A stretch of 34,610 bases of DNA. Source: Saprospiraceae bacterium (lineage in GTDB: Bacteria > Bacteroidota > Bacteroidia > Chitinophagales > Saprospiraceae). The DNA is taken from the NCBI GenBank assembly GCA_013140975.1, contig JABFRV010000049.1:1-34610 (forward strand), given 5' to 3'. The position numbers and the translations under genes are program-made. How positions within the stretch are numbered: the stretch's first letter is position 1; each line of letters opens with the position of its first letter. The notes below the pieces were generated by a model. That model was given only the letters and a program-made list of their open reading frames with translations. It had not been told where the DNA came from and did no database searches. This document shows positions 23,958 through 32,524 of this stretch, one piece after another.

Positions 23958-26654
23958 TTATAACTTCTGTTTAACTTCAGTCATTTCATAGGCTTCAATA
24001 ACGTCACCTATTTTTATGTCATTGAAGTTTTTAACATTGACACCGCACTCCATGTTTTTAGTAACTTCTTTAGCATCATCTTTAAAACGTTTAAGTGATG
24101 CGAGTTCGGCTGTAGTACCTTCCTTATTTGGATAAATTACAATTCCATCTCGTATTACACGAACTAAAGCATTACGTGTAACTTTTCCTTCAGTTACAAT
24201 ACAACCTGCGATTGAGCCCACTTTAGAAACCTTGAACACTTCTCGTACTTCAACAGCTCCCAAAATCTTTTCCTCTTTCGTTGGTTCGAGCATACCTTCC
24301 ATTGCAAGTTTAATTTCTTCAATGGCTTCATAAATTATAGAGTATGTCTTAATCTCAACACCCTCTTTTTCTGCAACTTGTCTTGCCATCGATGAAGGCC
24401 TTACCTGGAATCCAATAATTATTGCATCTGAAGCAGAAGCAAGAAGTACATCAGATTCAATAATCTGACCAACAGCTTTATGAATTACAGATACCTTTAT
24501 TTTTTCAACAGATAACTTAATTAAACTATCAGAAAGAGCTTCAACAGATCCGTCGACATCTCCTTTTACAATTAATCGTAATTCTTTAAAATTACCTAAT
24601 GCAAGACGTCTACCAATCTCATCAAGAGATATTCTCTTATTTGCTCTTGCTGCTTGCTCTCGAGCGATTTGGGCTTTTTTAGATGCAATTAATCTGGCTT
24701 CTGATTCCTCTTCCATTACACGGAATTTTTCTCCCGCGCTTGGCGCACCGGTAATTCCTAAAACCATAACTGGAACAGAAGGTCCTGCAGTTTTTTGTTT
24801 TTGTCCTCTTTCATTGAACATAGCTTTAACCTTACCGCTATATTCCCCTGCAAGTATTACATCACCAACTTTTAAGGTTCCACTTTGAATCAACATCTTT
24901 GTGACGTAACCTCTTCCTTTATCTAAAGAAGCTTCTATAATTGTTCCACTTGCTTCACGATTTGGATTGGCTTTTAATTCGAGTACTTCTGCTTCTAATT
25001 GAATTTTTTCAAGAAGCTCTTCTATACCTATACCATTTTTCGCAGAAATTTCCTGAGACGAATATTTACCACCCCATGAATCTACCAACAAATTCATTTG
25101 TGATAATTCTGCTTTTATTCTTTCAGCATCAGCACCTGGCTTATCAATTTTATTTATTGCAAAAACCATTGGAACGTTCGCTGCCTGAGCATGAGAAATC
25201 GCTTCTTTGGTTTGTGGCATGATCTTATCATCTGCCGCAATAATGATAATTGCAACATCCGTTAATTTAGCACCTCTCGCACGCATTGCAGTAAATGCCT
25301 CGTGACCGGGAGTATCAAGGAAAGTTACTTTTTTACCATTTTTAAGAGAAACTTCATATGCACCAATATGTTGAGTGATACCACCTGCTTCACCGGAAAC
25401 TACATTGGCTTCTCGTATATAATCTAATAAAGACGTCTTACCATGGTCAACGTGACCCATAACTGTAACAATTGGAGCTCGAGGAGCAAGATCTTTCGGA
25501 TCATCTTCAAGTACTTCTTCTGCTTCTACTTCTTCTTCAGCGGAAACAAATTCTATCTTTTTATTAAACTCTTCTGCAAGTACCTCGATAACTTCAGCAT
25601 CAAGTCTTTGATTAATTGAGACTATGATACCTACGTTCATACATGTTGTGATTACATCCGTAACAGGGATATCCATAAGACTTGCAATTTCAGAAACTGT
25701 TACAAACTCTGATAATTGTATTACGTCTTTGTTTTCACTAGCTTCAGCGATTTCAGCGCGTTCCCGCATTTCATCGCGTTTATCTCGTCTTATTTTTTGC
25801 CGCTTATTTTTTCCACCAATTTGAAGTCGCGCCATTGTCGCCTTGATCTTGTCTTCAACTTCTTTTTGAGAAACTACTTTTACTTCGTCGTCACTCCTTT
25901 GTTGGCCTCCAGGTCTGGTGTTGCGTGAATTGGCATTATTAATATCCGTTACTGAAACTGCTTTACGTTTACGTTTACGTTTTGCAGCATCGGAATTTGG
26001 TTGATTGCTACCTGTGTTTCCTGTGGTAGGTCTGTTAGGGCCTCCTGAAGAACGTGCAGGTCGAGGTTCTTCAACTTTTTTCGGTGGGTCTTTGAATTTC
26101 TCAGTATCAATTTTTCCAAGAATTTTTAAGCCTTTAAGAGTTGGAGCTTCAATTCTTGTTAATTCTTCTTCCTTAGGAGCTTCTTTAGGAATTACAACTT
26201 CTACCGGAGTTGCAGTTTTTTTAGCTTCAACTTCTTCTCCTTTTAGTTTTATTTTACCAACGACTTTAAATTTGGGCTTATCCTCTTCTTTGATTTTAGC
26301 CTGAATTACTTCTTTGGGTCTTTCTTCTTTTTGCTCTTCTTTAACTTTAGGGGTTTCTTTTGCAGCAGGAGCACCGAAAAGATTCACTTCAATTTTGGCT
26401 TTTTCCTTTTCTTTTTCCTTTTCTTTTTCCTTGGCTGTGTTAGCGGCAACTTGTTTTTGAAGCATTGCATCAGCCTGAGACTTCTCAAATATTGAAGTCT
26501 GAAACTCCTTGAGAAGTTCGTTATACATTTCTTCAGTTACCTTGGCTGTTGGCTTTTCTTCAATAGTATAGCCTTTCTTTACCAAATGCTCCACAATGGT
26601 ATGAAGACCTACATTGAATTCCTTGGCAACTTTTATGAGTAATCCTCCCGGCAT
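23958..26654 (-). CDS. infB: Translation initiation factor IF-2
   Basis: This 898-residue GTPase places initiator tRNA on the 30S subunit and promotes subunit joining. The N-terminal IF2-N helix bundle ([20 protein letters not shown]) is followed by a Lys/Glu- and Pro-rich linker (about 70-300, with a KE tract) and a second IF2-N domain. The G domain has G1 GHVDHGKT at 400-407, G3 DTPGHEAF and G4 NKID. Beta-barrel domains and the tRNA-binding C2 domain complete it. It is the last gene of the rimP-nusA-infB operon, 59 bp after nusA. Confidence 0.97.
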   Translation of the reverse strand: MPGGLLIKVAKEFNVGLHTIVEHLVKKGYTIEEKPTAKVTEEMYNELLKEFQTSIFEKSQADAMLQKQVAANTAKEKEKEKEKEKAKIEVNLFGAPAAKETPKVKEEQKEERPKEVIQAKIKEEDKPKFKVVGKIKLKGEEVEAKKTATPVEVVIPKEAPKEEELTRIEAPTLKGLKILGKIDTEKFKDPPKKVEEPRPARSSGGPNRPTTGNTGSNQPNSDAAKRKRKRKAVSVTDINNANSRNTRPGGQQRSDDEVKVVSQKEVEDKIKATMARLQIGGKNKRQKIRRDKRDEMRERAEIAEASENKDVIQLSEFVTVSEIASLMDIPVTDVITTCMNVGIIVSINQRLDAEVIEVLAEEFNKKIEFVSAEEEVEAEEVLEDDPKDLAPRAPIVTVMGHVDHGKTSLLDYIREANVVSGEAGGITQHIGAYEVSLKNGKKVTFLDTPGHEAFTAMRARGAKLTDVAIIIIAADDKIMPQTKEAISHAQAANVPMVFAINKIDKPGADAERIKAELSQMNLLVDSWGGKYSSQEISAKNGIGIEELLEKIQLEAEVLELKANPNREASGTIIEASLDKGRGYVTKMLIQSGTLKVGDVILAGEYSGKVKAMFNERGQKQKTAGPSVPVMVLGITGAPSAGEKFRVMEEESEARLIASKKAQIAREQAARANKRISLDEIGRRLALGNFKELRLIVKGDVDGSVEALSDSLIKLSVEKIKVSVIHKAVGQIIESDVLLASASDAIIIGFQVRPSSMARQVAEKEGVEIKTYSIIYEAIEEIKLAMEGMLEPTKEEKILGAVEVREVFKVSKVGSIAGCIVTEGKVTRNALVRVIRDGIVIYPNKEGTTAELASLKRFKDDAKEVTKNMECGVNVKNFNDIKIGDVIEAYEMTEVKQKL

Positions 26655-26713
26655 GAATGATTTGTTTCTATTTAAAAATTTTTATTGCGTTTTTTACATT
26701 AAAAAATGAATAA

Positions 26714-27949
26714 TTAGTCTTCTAACTCTTTATTTAATATTTCTAAAACTTCAACAATGGTTTCTTCTTCAAGATCTGTTCTTCTCACTAATTCTTCCAC
26801 ACTTAAATTTATTACTGAACGTGCAGAATCGCAACCGATATTTTTCAAAGCATCGATAACCCAGCTTTCAATTTCATCTGCAAATTCATCTAAATCTACA
26901 TCATCTAATTCTCCTTCCTGAGCATCTCTGTAAACATCGATTTCATATCCTGTAAGTCGGGAAGCTAGTTTTATATTGGCTCCTCCTCGACCAATTGCAA
27001 GTGATAACTGATCTGCTTTTAGGTAAACACTTACTTTTTTATTGGCTTCATCGATATCAATACTATTTACTTTCGCAGGTGTTAGAGATCTTTGTATGTA
27101 TAAAGTAATATTGGTCGTGTAGTTAACGATATCTATATTTTCGTTGCGGAGTTCACGAACAATTCCATGAATTCTTGAACCTTTCATTCCGACACAAGCT
27201 CCAACAGGGTCAATTCTGTCATCGAATGATTCAACCGCAACTTTTGCGCGTTCACCGGGTAATCGAACAATCTTTTTAATGACAATGAGTCCATCCTCAA
27301 TTTCAGGAACTTCCTGTTCCATGAGACGCTGAAGAAAAGCAGGATCTGTTCTGCTCAGTGTAATCAAAGGATTTCCATTGCGCAATTCTACTTTCTTGAT
27401 AATCGATCTTACAATATCACCTTTTCTGAAATGATCTGCTTTAATCATTTCTGTTCTTGGCAATAGTAATTCAGAACCGGTAGAATCATCCAATATGAGT
27501 AATTCTCGCTTAAGAACCTGATTCACTTCACCAATTACCATTTCACCTTCGCGATCTGTATATTTGTTAAAGACGTCTTCTTTCTCAAGTTCCATAATTC
27601 GCGAAACGAGAGTCTGTCTTGCTGCCATAACCGCTCGACGTCCAAAATCTTCCAGACTTAATTGCTCATAACATTCAAGACCTACTTCGTAGTCCTGATC
27701 AATTACCTGTGCTTCAGACACAGCTATTTCTTTTAAGTCATCAGTTACCTCACCATCTGGTACGATTTTGCGAACACGCCACATTTCGAGGTCACCCTTT
27801 TGAGTATTTACAATAATGTCAAAATTCTCATCAGAAGAGTATTTTTTCTTAATTAATGACCTGAATACATCTTCAAGTACCCTCATCAATGTGGGGCGGT
27901 CTATGTTTTTCCCGGCCTTAAACTCGGCAAATGAATCAACTAAGTTCAT
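26714..27949 (-). CDS. nusA: Transcription termination/antitermination protein NusA
   Basis: This 411-residue factor binds RNA polymerase and modulates pausing, termination and antitermination. The N-terminal polymerase-binding domain is followed by an S1 domain (GEVNQVLKRELLILDD) and two KH domains (GACVGMKGSRIHGIVREL and SLAIGRGGANIKLASRL). A short acidic helical C-terminus is in place of the long acidic repeats of E. coli, normal for Bacteroidota. The start overlaps the rimP stop by 4 bp, indicating translational coupling. Confidence 0.97.
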   Translation of the reverse strand: MNLVDSFAEFKAGKNIDRPTLMRVLEDVFRSLIKKKYSSDENFDIIVNTQKGDLEMWRVRKIVPDGEVTDDLKEIAVSEAQVIDQDYEVGLECYEQLSLEDFGRRAVMAARQTLVSRIMELEKEDVFNKYTDREGEMVIGEVNQVLKRELLILDDSTGSELLLPRTEMIKADHFRKGDIVRSIIKKVELRNGNPLITLSRTDPAFLQRLMEQEVPEIEDGLIVIKKIVRLPGERAKVAVESFDDRIDPVGACVGMKGSRIHGIVRELRNENIDIVNYTTNITLYIQRSLTPAKVNSIDIDEANKKVSVYLKADQLSLAIGRGGANIKLASRLTGYEIDVYRDAQEGELDDVDLDEFADEIESWVIDALKNIGCDSARSVINLSVEELVRRTDLEEETIVEVLEILNKELED

Positions 27950-28416
27950 ATCCTTGCAATGATTTTTGCTTCTTTAATATTTGAATATTTTATGTCTAAG
28001 TTCTTCAAAGACTTAATCTTTTTTTTACCTTCCTTTGATATCTCCTCGAATTCAATACCTACAATTTCTTGATCAGCTTTGCAGATTTTACCTTCATACG
28101 AAGTATTATCATGGCATTGAATTTTGATATCTCTTCCAAGGTTTTTGATATATTGCCTTGGGTAACGTAATGACCTTGATATTCCAGCTGAGGAAACTTC
28201 TAATATGTAATCGTCTCCAAACCAGGACTTTTCATCAAAAACAGCTTCCAGATGTCGACTTATTGCCTTACAAATATCGTAAGTAATACTTTTATCACTA
28301 TCCAGAAAGATCCAAATGTTTCTTCCTTTTTGCTCAATATCTATTAAAAAACAATCCCGGAAGCCTTCTTCCTCAAATTTCTGATTCAGCAAATTGTGTA
28401 TCTCTTCTGTATACAT
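27946..28416 (-). CDS. rimP: Ribosome maturation factor RimP
   Basis: This 156-residue protein is needed for 30S subunit maturation. The N-terminal alpha/beta domain carries WIFLDSDKSITYDICKAISR, and LEVSSAGISRSLRYPRQY matches the conserved VSSPGxxRPL segment. It is the first gene of rimP-nusA-infB and overlaps nusA by 4 bp. A terminator-like hairpin lies 22 bp before its start codon. Confidence 0.92.
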   Translation of the reverse strand: MYTEEIHNLLNQKFEEEGFRDCFLIDIEQKGRNIWIFLDSDKSITYDICKAISRHLEAVFDEKSWFGDDYILEVSSAGISRSLRYPRQYIKNLGRDIKIQCHDNTSYEGKICKADQEIVGIEFEEISKEGKKKIKSLKNLDIKYSNIKEAKIIARI

Positions 28417-28438
28417 AAGGCTGATTTATACAAACAAA

Positions 28439-28462
28439 AAAGGGAACTTAGATGTTCCCTTT
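28439..28462 (-). terminator. Terminator-like hairpin in the rimP-nusA-infB leader (possible attenuator)
   Basis: A perfect 9-bp stem (28439-28447 with 28454-28462, AAAGGGAAC/GTTCCCTTT) closes a 6-nt loop. On the minus strand it continues into TTTTTTGTTTG, a U-tract typical of intrinsic terminators; the plus-strand side has no such run. It lies between divergent genes with no leftward gene upstream to terminate. It may therefore act within the rimP leader. A near-consensus minus-strand -7 element (TATCTTCG, 28482-28475) would place the start site just upstream of the hairpin. Confidence 0.6.
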
Positions 28463-28501
28463 CGAAAATCAGGGCGAAGATACTACTTTTCCCTCAGACT
28501 G

Positions 28502-29644
28502 ATGAATTATCAAGAGCTTTTATCTCGGGGACTGTCGAAAGAATCCCTTACCGCGGAAGAGGGGCTTTTCCTCTTTGAAACCGCCCCAACACCTCAATTG
28601 ATGTTGGTGGCCAACCTTTTAAGGTTCAAGGCTGTTCCGGCAAAGGATGTAACTTGGATAATCGATAGAAACTCCAATACCACGAATGTGTGCATAGCCA
28701 ATTGCAAGTTCTGCAACTTTTACAGGCCACCGGGTAACAAAGAATCCTATATAACTTCAATAGAAGAATACAAGATTAAGATTGAAGAGATGTTCCGTTA
28801 TGGCGGTGAGCAGCTCTTGCTACAAGGCGGGCATCACCCTGATCTCGGATTAAAGTTTTATACGGAATTATTCAGAGAACTAAAATCGCTTTATCCCAAC
28901 TTAAAATTACACGCACTAGGGCCTCCTGAAATCGCGCACATCTGCAAACTTGAAAAAATGTCGCATTCAGCTGTACTTAAAGAATTGGTTGATGCCGGAC
29001 TTGATTCCTTGCCAGGAGCAGGGGCAGAAATCCTGGATGACAGAGTAAGAAGATTGGTGTCTAAAGGAAAATGTGGAGCACAAGAATGGTTGGATGTTAT
29101 GCGTGCGGCTCACCAGCTAGACATTACTACTTCTGCAACTATGATGTTTGGTCATGTTGAAACCAACCTGGAGCGAATGCAACATTTTGTTAAAATACGT
29201 GAGGTGCAGTCTGAAAAACCTATACATTCCAAAGGATTCCTTGCTTTTATTCCATGGCCTTTTCAGGATGAAGGTACAATGTTGCGAAAACTCAATCGTG
29301 CAAGAAATGAATGTACAAGTGATGAATACATTAGAATGATTGCAATGAGTAGAATCATGCTTCCCAATATAATTCATATTCAAGCATCATGGCTAACCGT
29401 TGGAAAAAACACAGCGCAGATTTGTTTGCATTCAGGTGCAGATGATTTTGGTAGTATTATGATTGAAGAGAATGTAGTATCTGCAGCAGGAGCGCAACAA
29501 CGATTTACTGCTCAGGGAATTCAGGATGCGATTCAAGAAGCAGGATTCAGGCCTCAATTGCGAAATCAACAATACGAATATATTTCTTTGCCTAAAAATA
29601 TAATTCAGCAGGAATTGAAGGAGAGTACGATGATCGTTGATTAA
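28502..29644 (+). CDS. mqnC: Cyclic dehypoxanthinyl futalosine synthase (menaquinone biosynthesis)
   Basis: This 380-residue radical SAM enzyme cyclises dehypoxanthine futalosine in the futalosine route to menaquinone. The cluster ligands are C64, C68 and C71 (NVCIANCKFCNFYRPPG). DRNSNTTNVC, LQGGHHPDLG and TSATMMFGHVET fit MqnC better than MqnE. An in-frame extension to 28394 exists but overlaps rimP and the leader hairpin and adds unrelated residues. The ATG at 28502 (MNYQELLSRGL) gives the normal family length and follows an imperfect -7 element TACTTTTC at 28484-28491. Confidence 0.93.
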   Translation: MNYQELLSRGLSKESLTAEEGLFLFETAPTPQLMLVANLLRFKAVPAKDVTWIIDRNSNTTNVCIANCKFCNFYRPPGNKESYITSIEEYKIKIEEMFRYGGEQLLLQGGHHPDLGLKFYTELFRELKSLYPNLKLHALGPPEIAHICKLEKMSHSAVLKELVDAGLDSLPGAGAEILDDRVRRLVSKGKCGAQEWLDVMRAAHQLDITTSATMMFGHVETNLERMQHFVKIREVQSEKPIHSKGFLAFIPWPFQDEGTMLRKLNRARNECTSDEYIRMIAMSRIMLPNIIHIQASWLTVGKNTAQICLHSGADDFGSIMIEENVVSAAGAQQRFTAQGIQDAIQEAGFRPQLRNQQYEYISLPKNIIQQELKESTMIVD

Positions 29645-29704
29645 TTCCTTTTAAAACAGGATAGAAGGAATTCATAAATTAATAAATATATTAAGCAAAC
29701 AAAC

Positions 29705-30523
29705 ATGCTTCAGGAAATAGAAGAATCAGTAGAATTTATAAAAGAACGAATAGAACTTAATCCTATAACTGCGATAGTACTTGGTACTGGATTAAGCAAA
29801 CTCGTTAATCGCATAGAAATCAAAAAAGAAATCAGCTACAAGCTTATTCCCCATTTCGTACCAACAACTGTTGAGTCACATCCCGGAAAATTAATTTTTG
29901 CAAGTTGGAAGGGAATTGATTTAATAATACTTTCAGGAAGATTACATTATTACGAAGGATATAGTTTGCAAGAGGTTACTTACCCCATTCGCGTGTTAAA
30001 GCATTTGGGAATAAAAAATATTTTGCTAACCAATGCAAGCGGAACGGTGAATCCTGATTTGAAAGCCGGTGATTTAGTATTTATTGAAGACCACATTAAT
30101 TTTCATCCCGAGAATCCATTGCGAGGAATCAATGATTCAAGATTAGGATTGAGATTCCCTGATATGACAGATGTATATGATTCACATTTATTATCGAGTG
30201 CAAAAAAGATATGTCAGAGTAAAAATATCGAATTCAATTCAGGAATTTATTTTGGTTTGCAAGGCCCAAGCCTTGAAACCAAAGCTGAATACAGAATGAT
30301 CCGTATGTTAGGAGCAGACATAGTAGGAATGTCAACTGTTCCTGAAGCTATTGTTGCTCATCAATCCGGACTAAAAATTCTTGCTGCTTCTATAGTTTCT
30401 AACAACACACCTGACACAGGACAGAATGAAAAAACCACTATAGAATCTGTAATCTCCACAATTGAAACATCATCAGAAAAATTATTCGAAGTATTTGAAG
30501 AATTAATTCAGGCAATCAAATAA
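29705..30523 (+). CDS. punA: Purine nucleoside phosphorylase (trimeric PNP type)
   Basis: This 272-residue enzyme splits purine nucleosides with phosphate into free base and ribose 1-phosphate. The phosphate and base-binding segments are clear: VLGTGLSKLV, SHPGKLIF, GRLHYYEGY, LTNASGTVNPDLKAGD, GLQGPSLETKAEYRM (the PNP signature) and VGMSTVPEAIVA. The length matches the trimeric (human-like) PNP family. It starts 60 bp after mqnC in the same direction; a shared transcript is plausible. It ends 28 bp before a repeat-built terminator. Confidence 0.93.
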   Translation: MLQEIEESVEFIKERIELNPITAIVLGTGLSKLVNRIEIKKEISYKLIPHFVPTTVESHPGKLIFASWKGIDLIILSGRLHYYEGYSLQEVTYPIRVLKHLGIKNILLTNASGTVNPDLKAGDLVFIEDHINFHPENPLRGINDSRLGLRFPDMTDVYDSHLLSSAKKICQSKNIEFNSGIYFGLQGPSLETKAEYRMIRMLGADIVGMSTVPEAIVAHQSGLKILAASIVSNNTPDTGQNEKTTIESVISTIETSSEKLFEVFEELIQAIK

Positions 30524-30548
30524 ATCATACAGAAATTTGGAAGCTAAT

Positions 30549-30574
30549 ACGAGTCGCGAGTCGCGAGTCTCGAG
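30549..30574. repeat. GAGTCGC heptamer repeats, left arm
   Basis: Three and a half units of GAGTCGC at 7-bp spacing lie 26 bp after the purine nucleoside phosphorylase stop. They are the reverse complement of the GACTCRC units in the right arm at 30630-30695, so the two arms form an inverted pair around a 55-bp AT-rich spacer. Confidence 0.85.
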
Positions 30575-30653
30575 GATTGTTGTTTCCAACTTATTGTAAT
30601 AATTAAATATTAATTCCTCTATAAGTTTTGACTCACGACTCGCGACTTTTTTT
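30552..30653 (+). terminator. Repeat-built hairpin with T run, between convergent genes
   Basis: An 11-bp perfect stem pairs AGTCGCGAGTC (30552-30562, or the copy at 30559-30569) with GACTCGCGACT at 30637-30647. A run of seven T (30647-30653) follows. The loop is long, about 70 nt, so efficiency is uncertain. It would end transcripts from the phosphorylase gene. Confidence 0.5.
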
Positions 30654-30695
30654 CACGACTCACGACTCACGACTCACGACTCACGACTCGCGACT
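30630..30695. repeat. GACTCAC/GACTCGC heptamer repeats, right arm
   Basis: About nine 7-bp units (GACTCAC, some GACTCGC), interrupted once by the T run at 30647-30653, reach the stop codon of the leftward glycosyltransferase. The TAG stop directly abuts the last unit. Confidence 0.9.
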
Positions 30696-31785
30696 AACTT
30701 GAATATATCTCCCTTAACTGCGCCATCAACTTTTCATTTGAATACTTAGATAATTGACTTTGTGTGTGAGATAAAATTTCTTGTCTGAGTTGTTGATCAG
30801 ATTGCAAGCTTATAATTGAATGAGAAAGTTGTTCAGGTGATAAACAATCAACGAATACTCCTGCTTTCCCTGCGGCTTCTTCCACTGAAGATCCTTTGTG
30901 ACCGATTAATGGAATTCCGGATGCCATCGCTTCAAGAGCAGGAATTCCGAATCCTTCAAGTACACTTGGATAAATCAGGCCTATACTTGATTGATAAAGT
31001 GCCGGTAAATCAATAGGGTGGATGTGATCCAGAAACCGAATATGATTTGTAAGCCTTAATTTTTCTGTAAGTTGTTTGCATTCTTGTTGTAATGATCCGG
31101 ATCCAATTAAGAGAATTGGAATACGATCTGATTCGGGAATTAAGGAGTAAGCCTCAATAATGGATCTGATATTTTTTCTTCCATTGAAACTGGAAACGCA
31201 GATCCAATACGGAGAGCTAACATTATATTTATAGAGAACAATATTTCTTTCTTCTTCGGATAAGGATTTATAAAAAATTGAATTACAATTTTGAAAATGA
31301 ACTTTAAGTTTGCTAGAATCAAAATCGACATATTCTTTCAATGCATTCGCTGTAAATTGACTAATAGATAATATGACATCAGAATGTTTAACAGCGTGCA
31401 ATAATTTGGCTTCGTAAATTTTTCTGTCGATGAATTTGTAATCCTGAGGCCTCGCAAGAAAGATCAGATCGTGTATTGTTACAATTACTTTTTTAACAGG
31501 CTTTTTTAGAATTGGAATTTCTGCACTTAAACCGTGAAAAATTCCATCATTAGGCACTTTTTTCAGTAATGAGAAAAAACGTGGAATACCCAGAAAATTC
31601 GGATAGTTGGATGTGAAAATATTAGGCTCGGTAAAGTAATTTTCATAAGAGGACTTCTTTCTATCAGGCTTCAATAAATATAGCTGATCCTCCGGATATT
31701 GCTTTGCATATTCCTGAATCAACCAACGGGAATAATTGCCTAATCCGGTATTGTTGAAGAAGGCTCGCTTGGCTTCGAAGTAAAT
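30694..31785 (-). CDS. Family 4 glycosyltransferase lacking a normal start codon
   Basis: This GT4 enzyme (about 363 residues) carries the acceptor-side motif FFNNTGLGNYSRW near the N-terminus, the strand CVSSFNGRKNIRSIIEAY, and the E-x7-E motif YPSVLEGFGIPALEAMASG. The only conventional start (TTG at 31722) would remove GLGNYSR, a conserved loop of the active-site cleft. Upstream the frame stays open through IYFEAKRAFFNNTGLG to a stop at 31816-31818 but holds no ATG, GTG or TTG. I therefore place the start at ATT 31785, where family members usually begin; this start is uncertain. The 5' end merges with a GGTTAATG-type repeat array. A good promoter is upstream. The gene may be translated from ATT or may have lost its start. 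Confidence 0.8.
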   Translation of the reverse strand: MYFEAKRAFFNNTGLGNYSRWLIQEYAKQYPEDQLYLLKPDRKKSSYENYFTEPNIFTSNYPNFLGIPRFFSLLKKVPNDGIFHGLSAEIPILKKPVKKVIVTIHDLIFLARPQDYKFIDRKIYEAKLLHAVKHSDVILSISQFTANALKEYVDFDSSKLKVHFQNCNSIFYKSLSEEERNIVLYKYNVSSPYWICVSSFNGRKNIRSIIEAYSLIPESDRIPILLIGSGSLQQECKQLTEKLRLTNHIRFLDHIHPIDLPALYQSSIGLIYPSVLEGFGIPALEAMASGIPLIGHKGSSVEEAAGKAGVFVDCLSPEQLSHSIISLQSDQQLRQEILSHTQSQLSKYSNEKLMAQLREIYSS

Positions 31786-31846
31786 GGTTAAAGGATAATG
31801 ATTAATGGTAAATTGTTAATGGTTAATAGATAGTGGTTGATGGTTG
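31784..31846. repeat. Degenerate GGTTAATG-type repeats at the glycosyltransferase 5' end
   Basis: Imperfect 7- to 8-bp units (TGGTTAAA, GATTAATG, GTTAATGG, TTAATAGA, GTGGTTGATGG) fill the region from the expected start codon of the leftward glycosyltransferase upstream. The similarity between units is looser than in the other arrays. The array lies within the predicted 5' untranslated region. Confidence 0.7.
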
Positions 31847-31909
31847 CAAAATAAGAAATATTGGAAAAAGAGTTTGGTTTTTCTTTATAAAAACAGAAAA
31901 GATTGATAA

Positions 31910-31938
31910 CAAATGTAAAGGGAGATAAATGAACTCAA
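31910..31938 (-). promoter_or_regulatory. Promoter for the leftward glycosyltransferase
   Basis: On the minus strand the -7 element TACATTTG (31917-31910) matches TAnnTTTG exactly, with TTG at 31938-31936 as the -33 element after an 18-bp spacer. Transcription would start near 31903, giving a leader of about 118 nt that contains the GGTTAATG-type repeats. Confidence 0.55.
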
Positions 31939-32048
31939 TGTGTCTAGTAAATAAAAATTTGGTTAATTTAACCAAAAGGGGTATTTTTATGTCGGACAAA
32001 ACAAAATTAACAGGTAATAGATTATAATTAATACTAAATCAACTGAAT

Positions 32049-32489
32049 ATGAGTAGGCTAACAAATAAAATTAAATGGATGCACACGATTCTTTATATAT
32101 TCATAGGGATTGCGGGTCTTAATATTTTTAATGATTATAGTTCGCCTTATGATTATTACCCGGGCGATGGTTCGGTTGCATCGACAAGGCCAATAAGAAC
32201 TCCAGGAGACGGCTCGGTTGCATCGACAAGACCAATTCGACCTCCGGGCGATGGTTCGGTTGCATCGACAAGGCCAATTCGTCCCCCAGGTGGCCCGGAT
32301 TTAACTTTTCAGCCAATTATAGAATTTAATTATTTCTACGTTGCATTGGTTGTTTTTGGCGCTATTATAGGTGGTATATTTGGAAGAGAATATTTAGATT
32401 CAAGTTTTCACTTTGGACCTATAATTTGTGCCTTTATTTTTAGTAGAGCTTTTCTGTATATAGGAATATTTATTTATCATCAAATTTAA
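32049..32489 (+). CDS. Small three-helix membrane protein with a triple 14-residue repeat
   Basis: This 146-residue protein starts with a basic N-terminus (SRLTNKIKWMH) and a first membrane helix (TILYIFIGIAGLNIF). Next come three exact-length repeats PGDGSVASTRPIR(T/P), then two more membrane helices (YFYVALVVFGAIIGGIFG and GPIICAFIFSRAFLYIGIFIY). By the positive-inside rule the repeat loop would be on the periplasmic side. The repeats are GC-richer than their surroundings and nearly identical in DNA. I do not recognise the family. It converges on the CHAT gene with a 35-bp gap. Confidence 0.65.
   Translation: MSRLTNKIKWMHTILYIFIGIAGLNIFNDYSSPYDYYPGDGSVASTRPIRTPGDGSVASTRPIRPPGDGSVASTRPIRPPGGPDLTFQPIIEFNYFYVALVVFGAIIGGIFGREYLDSSFHFGPIICAFIFSRAFLYIGIFIYHQI
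32160..32285 (+). repeat. Three tandem 42-bp coding repeats
   Basis: The units are 32160-32201, 32202-32243 and 32244-32285. Units 1 and 3 are identical over their first 35 bases. All three share TCGGTTGCATCGACAAG. They keep the reading frame and encode PGDGSVASTRPIR plus Thr or Pro. Confidence 0.95.
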
Positions 32490-32524
32490 ATTTATTCATA
32501 TTCTTTAAAGAGCGAATTGAAGAT

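Noticed and set aside
26400-26440. Low-complexity purine/pyrimidine tract
   Set aside because: It encodes the Lys/Glu-rich linker of IF-2, which is commonly low in complexity.
28394-28501. N-terminal extension of mqnC to 28394
   Set aside because: It overlaps the start of rimP and the leader hairpin, and adds residues not expected in the family; ATG 28502 gives normal length.
31720-31722. TTG start for the leftward glycosyltransferase
   Set aside because: It would cut off the conserved GLGNYSR loop that is clearly encoded just upstream in frame.
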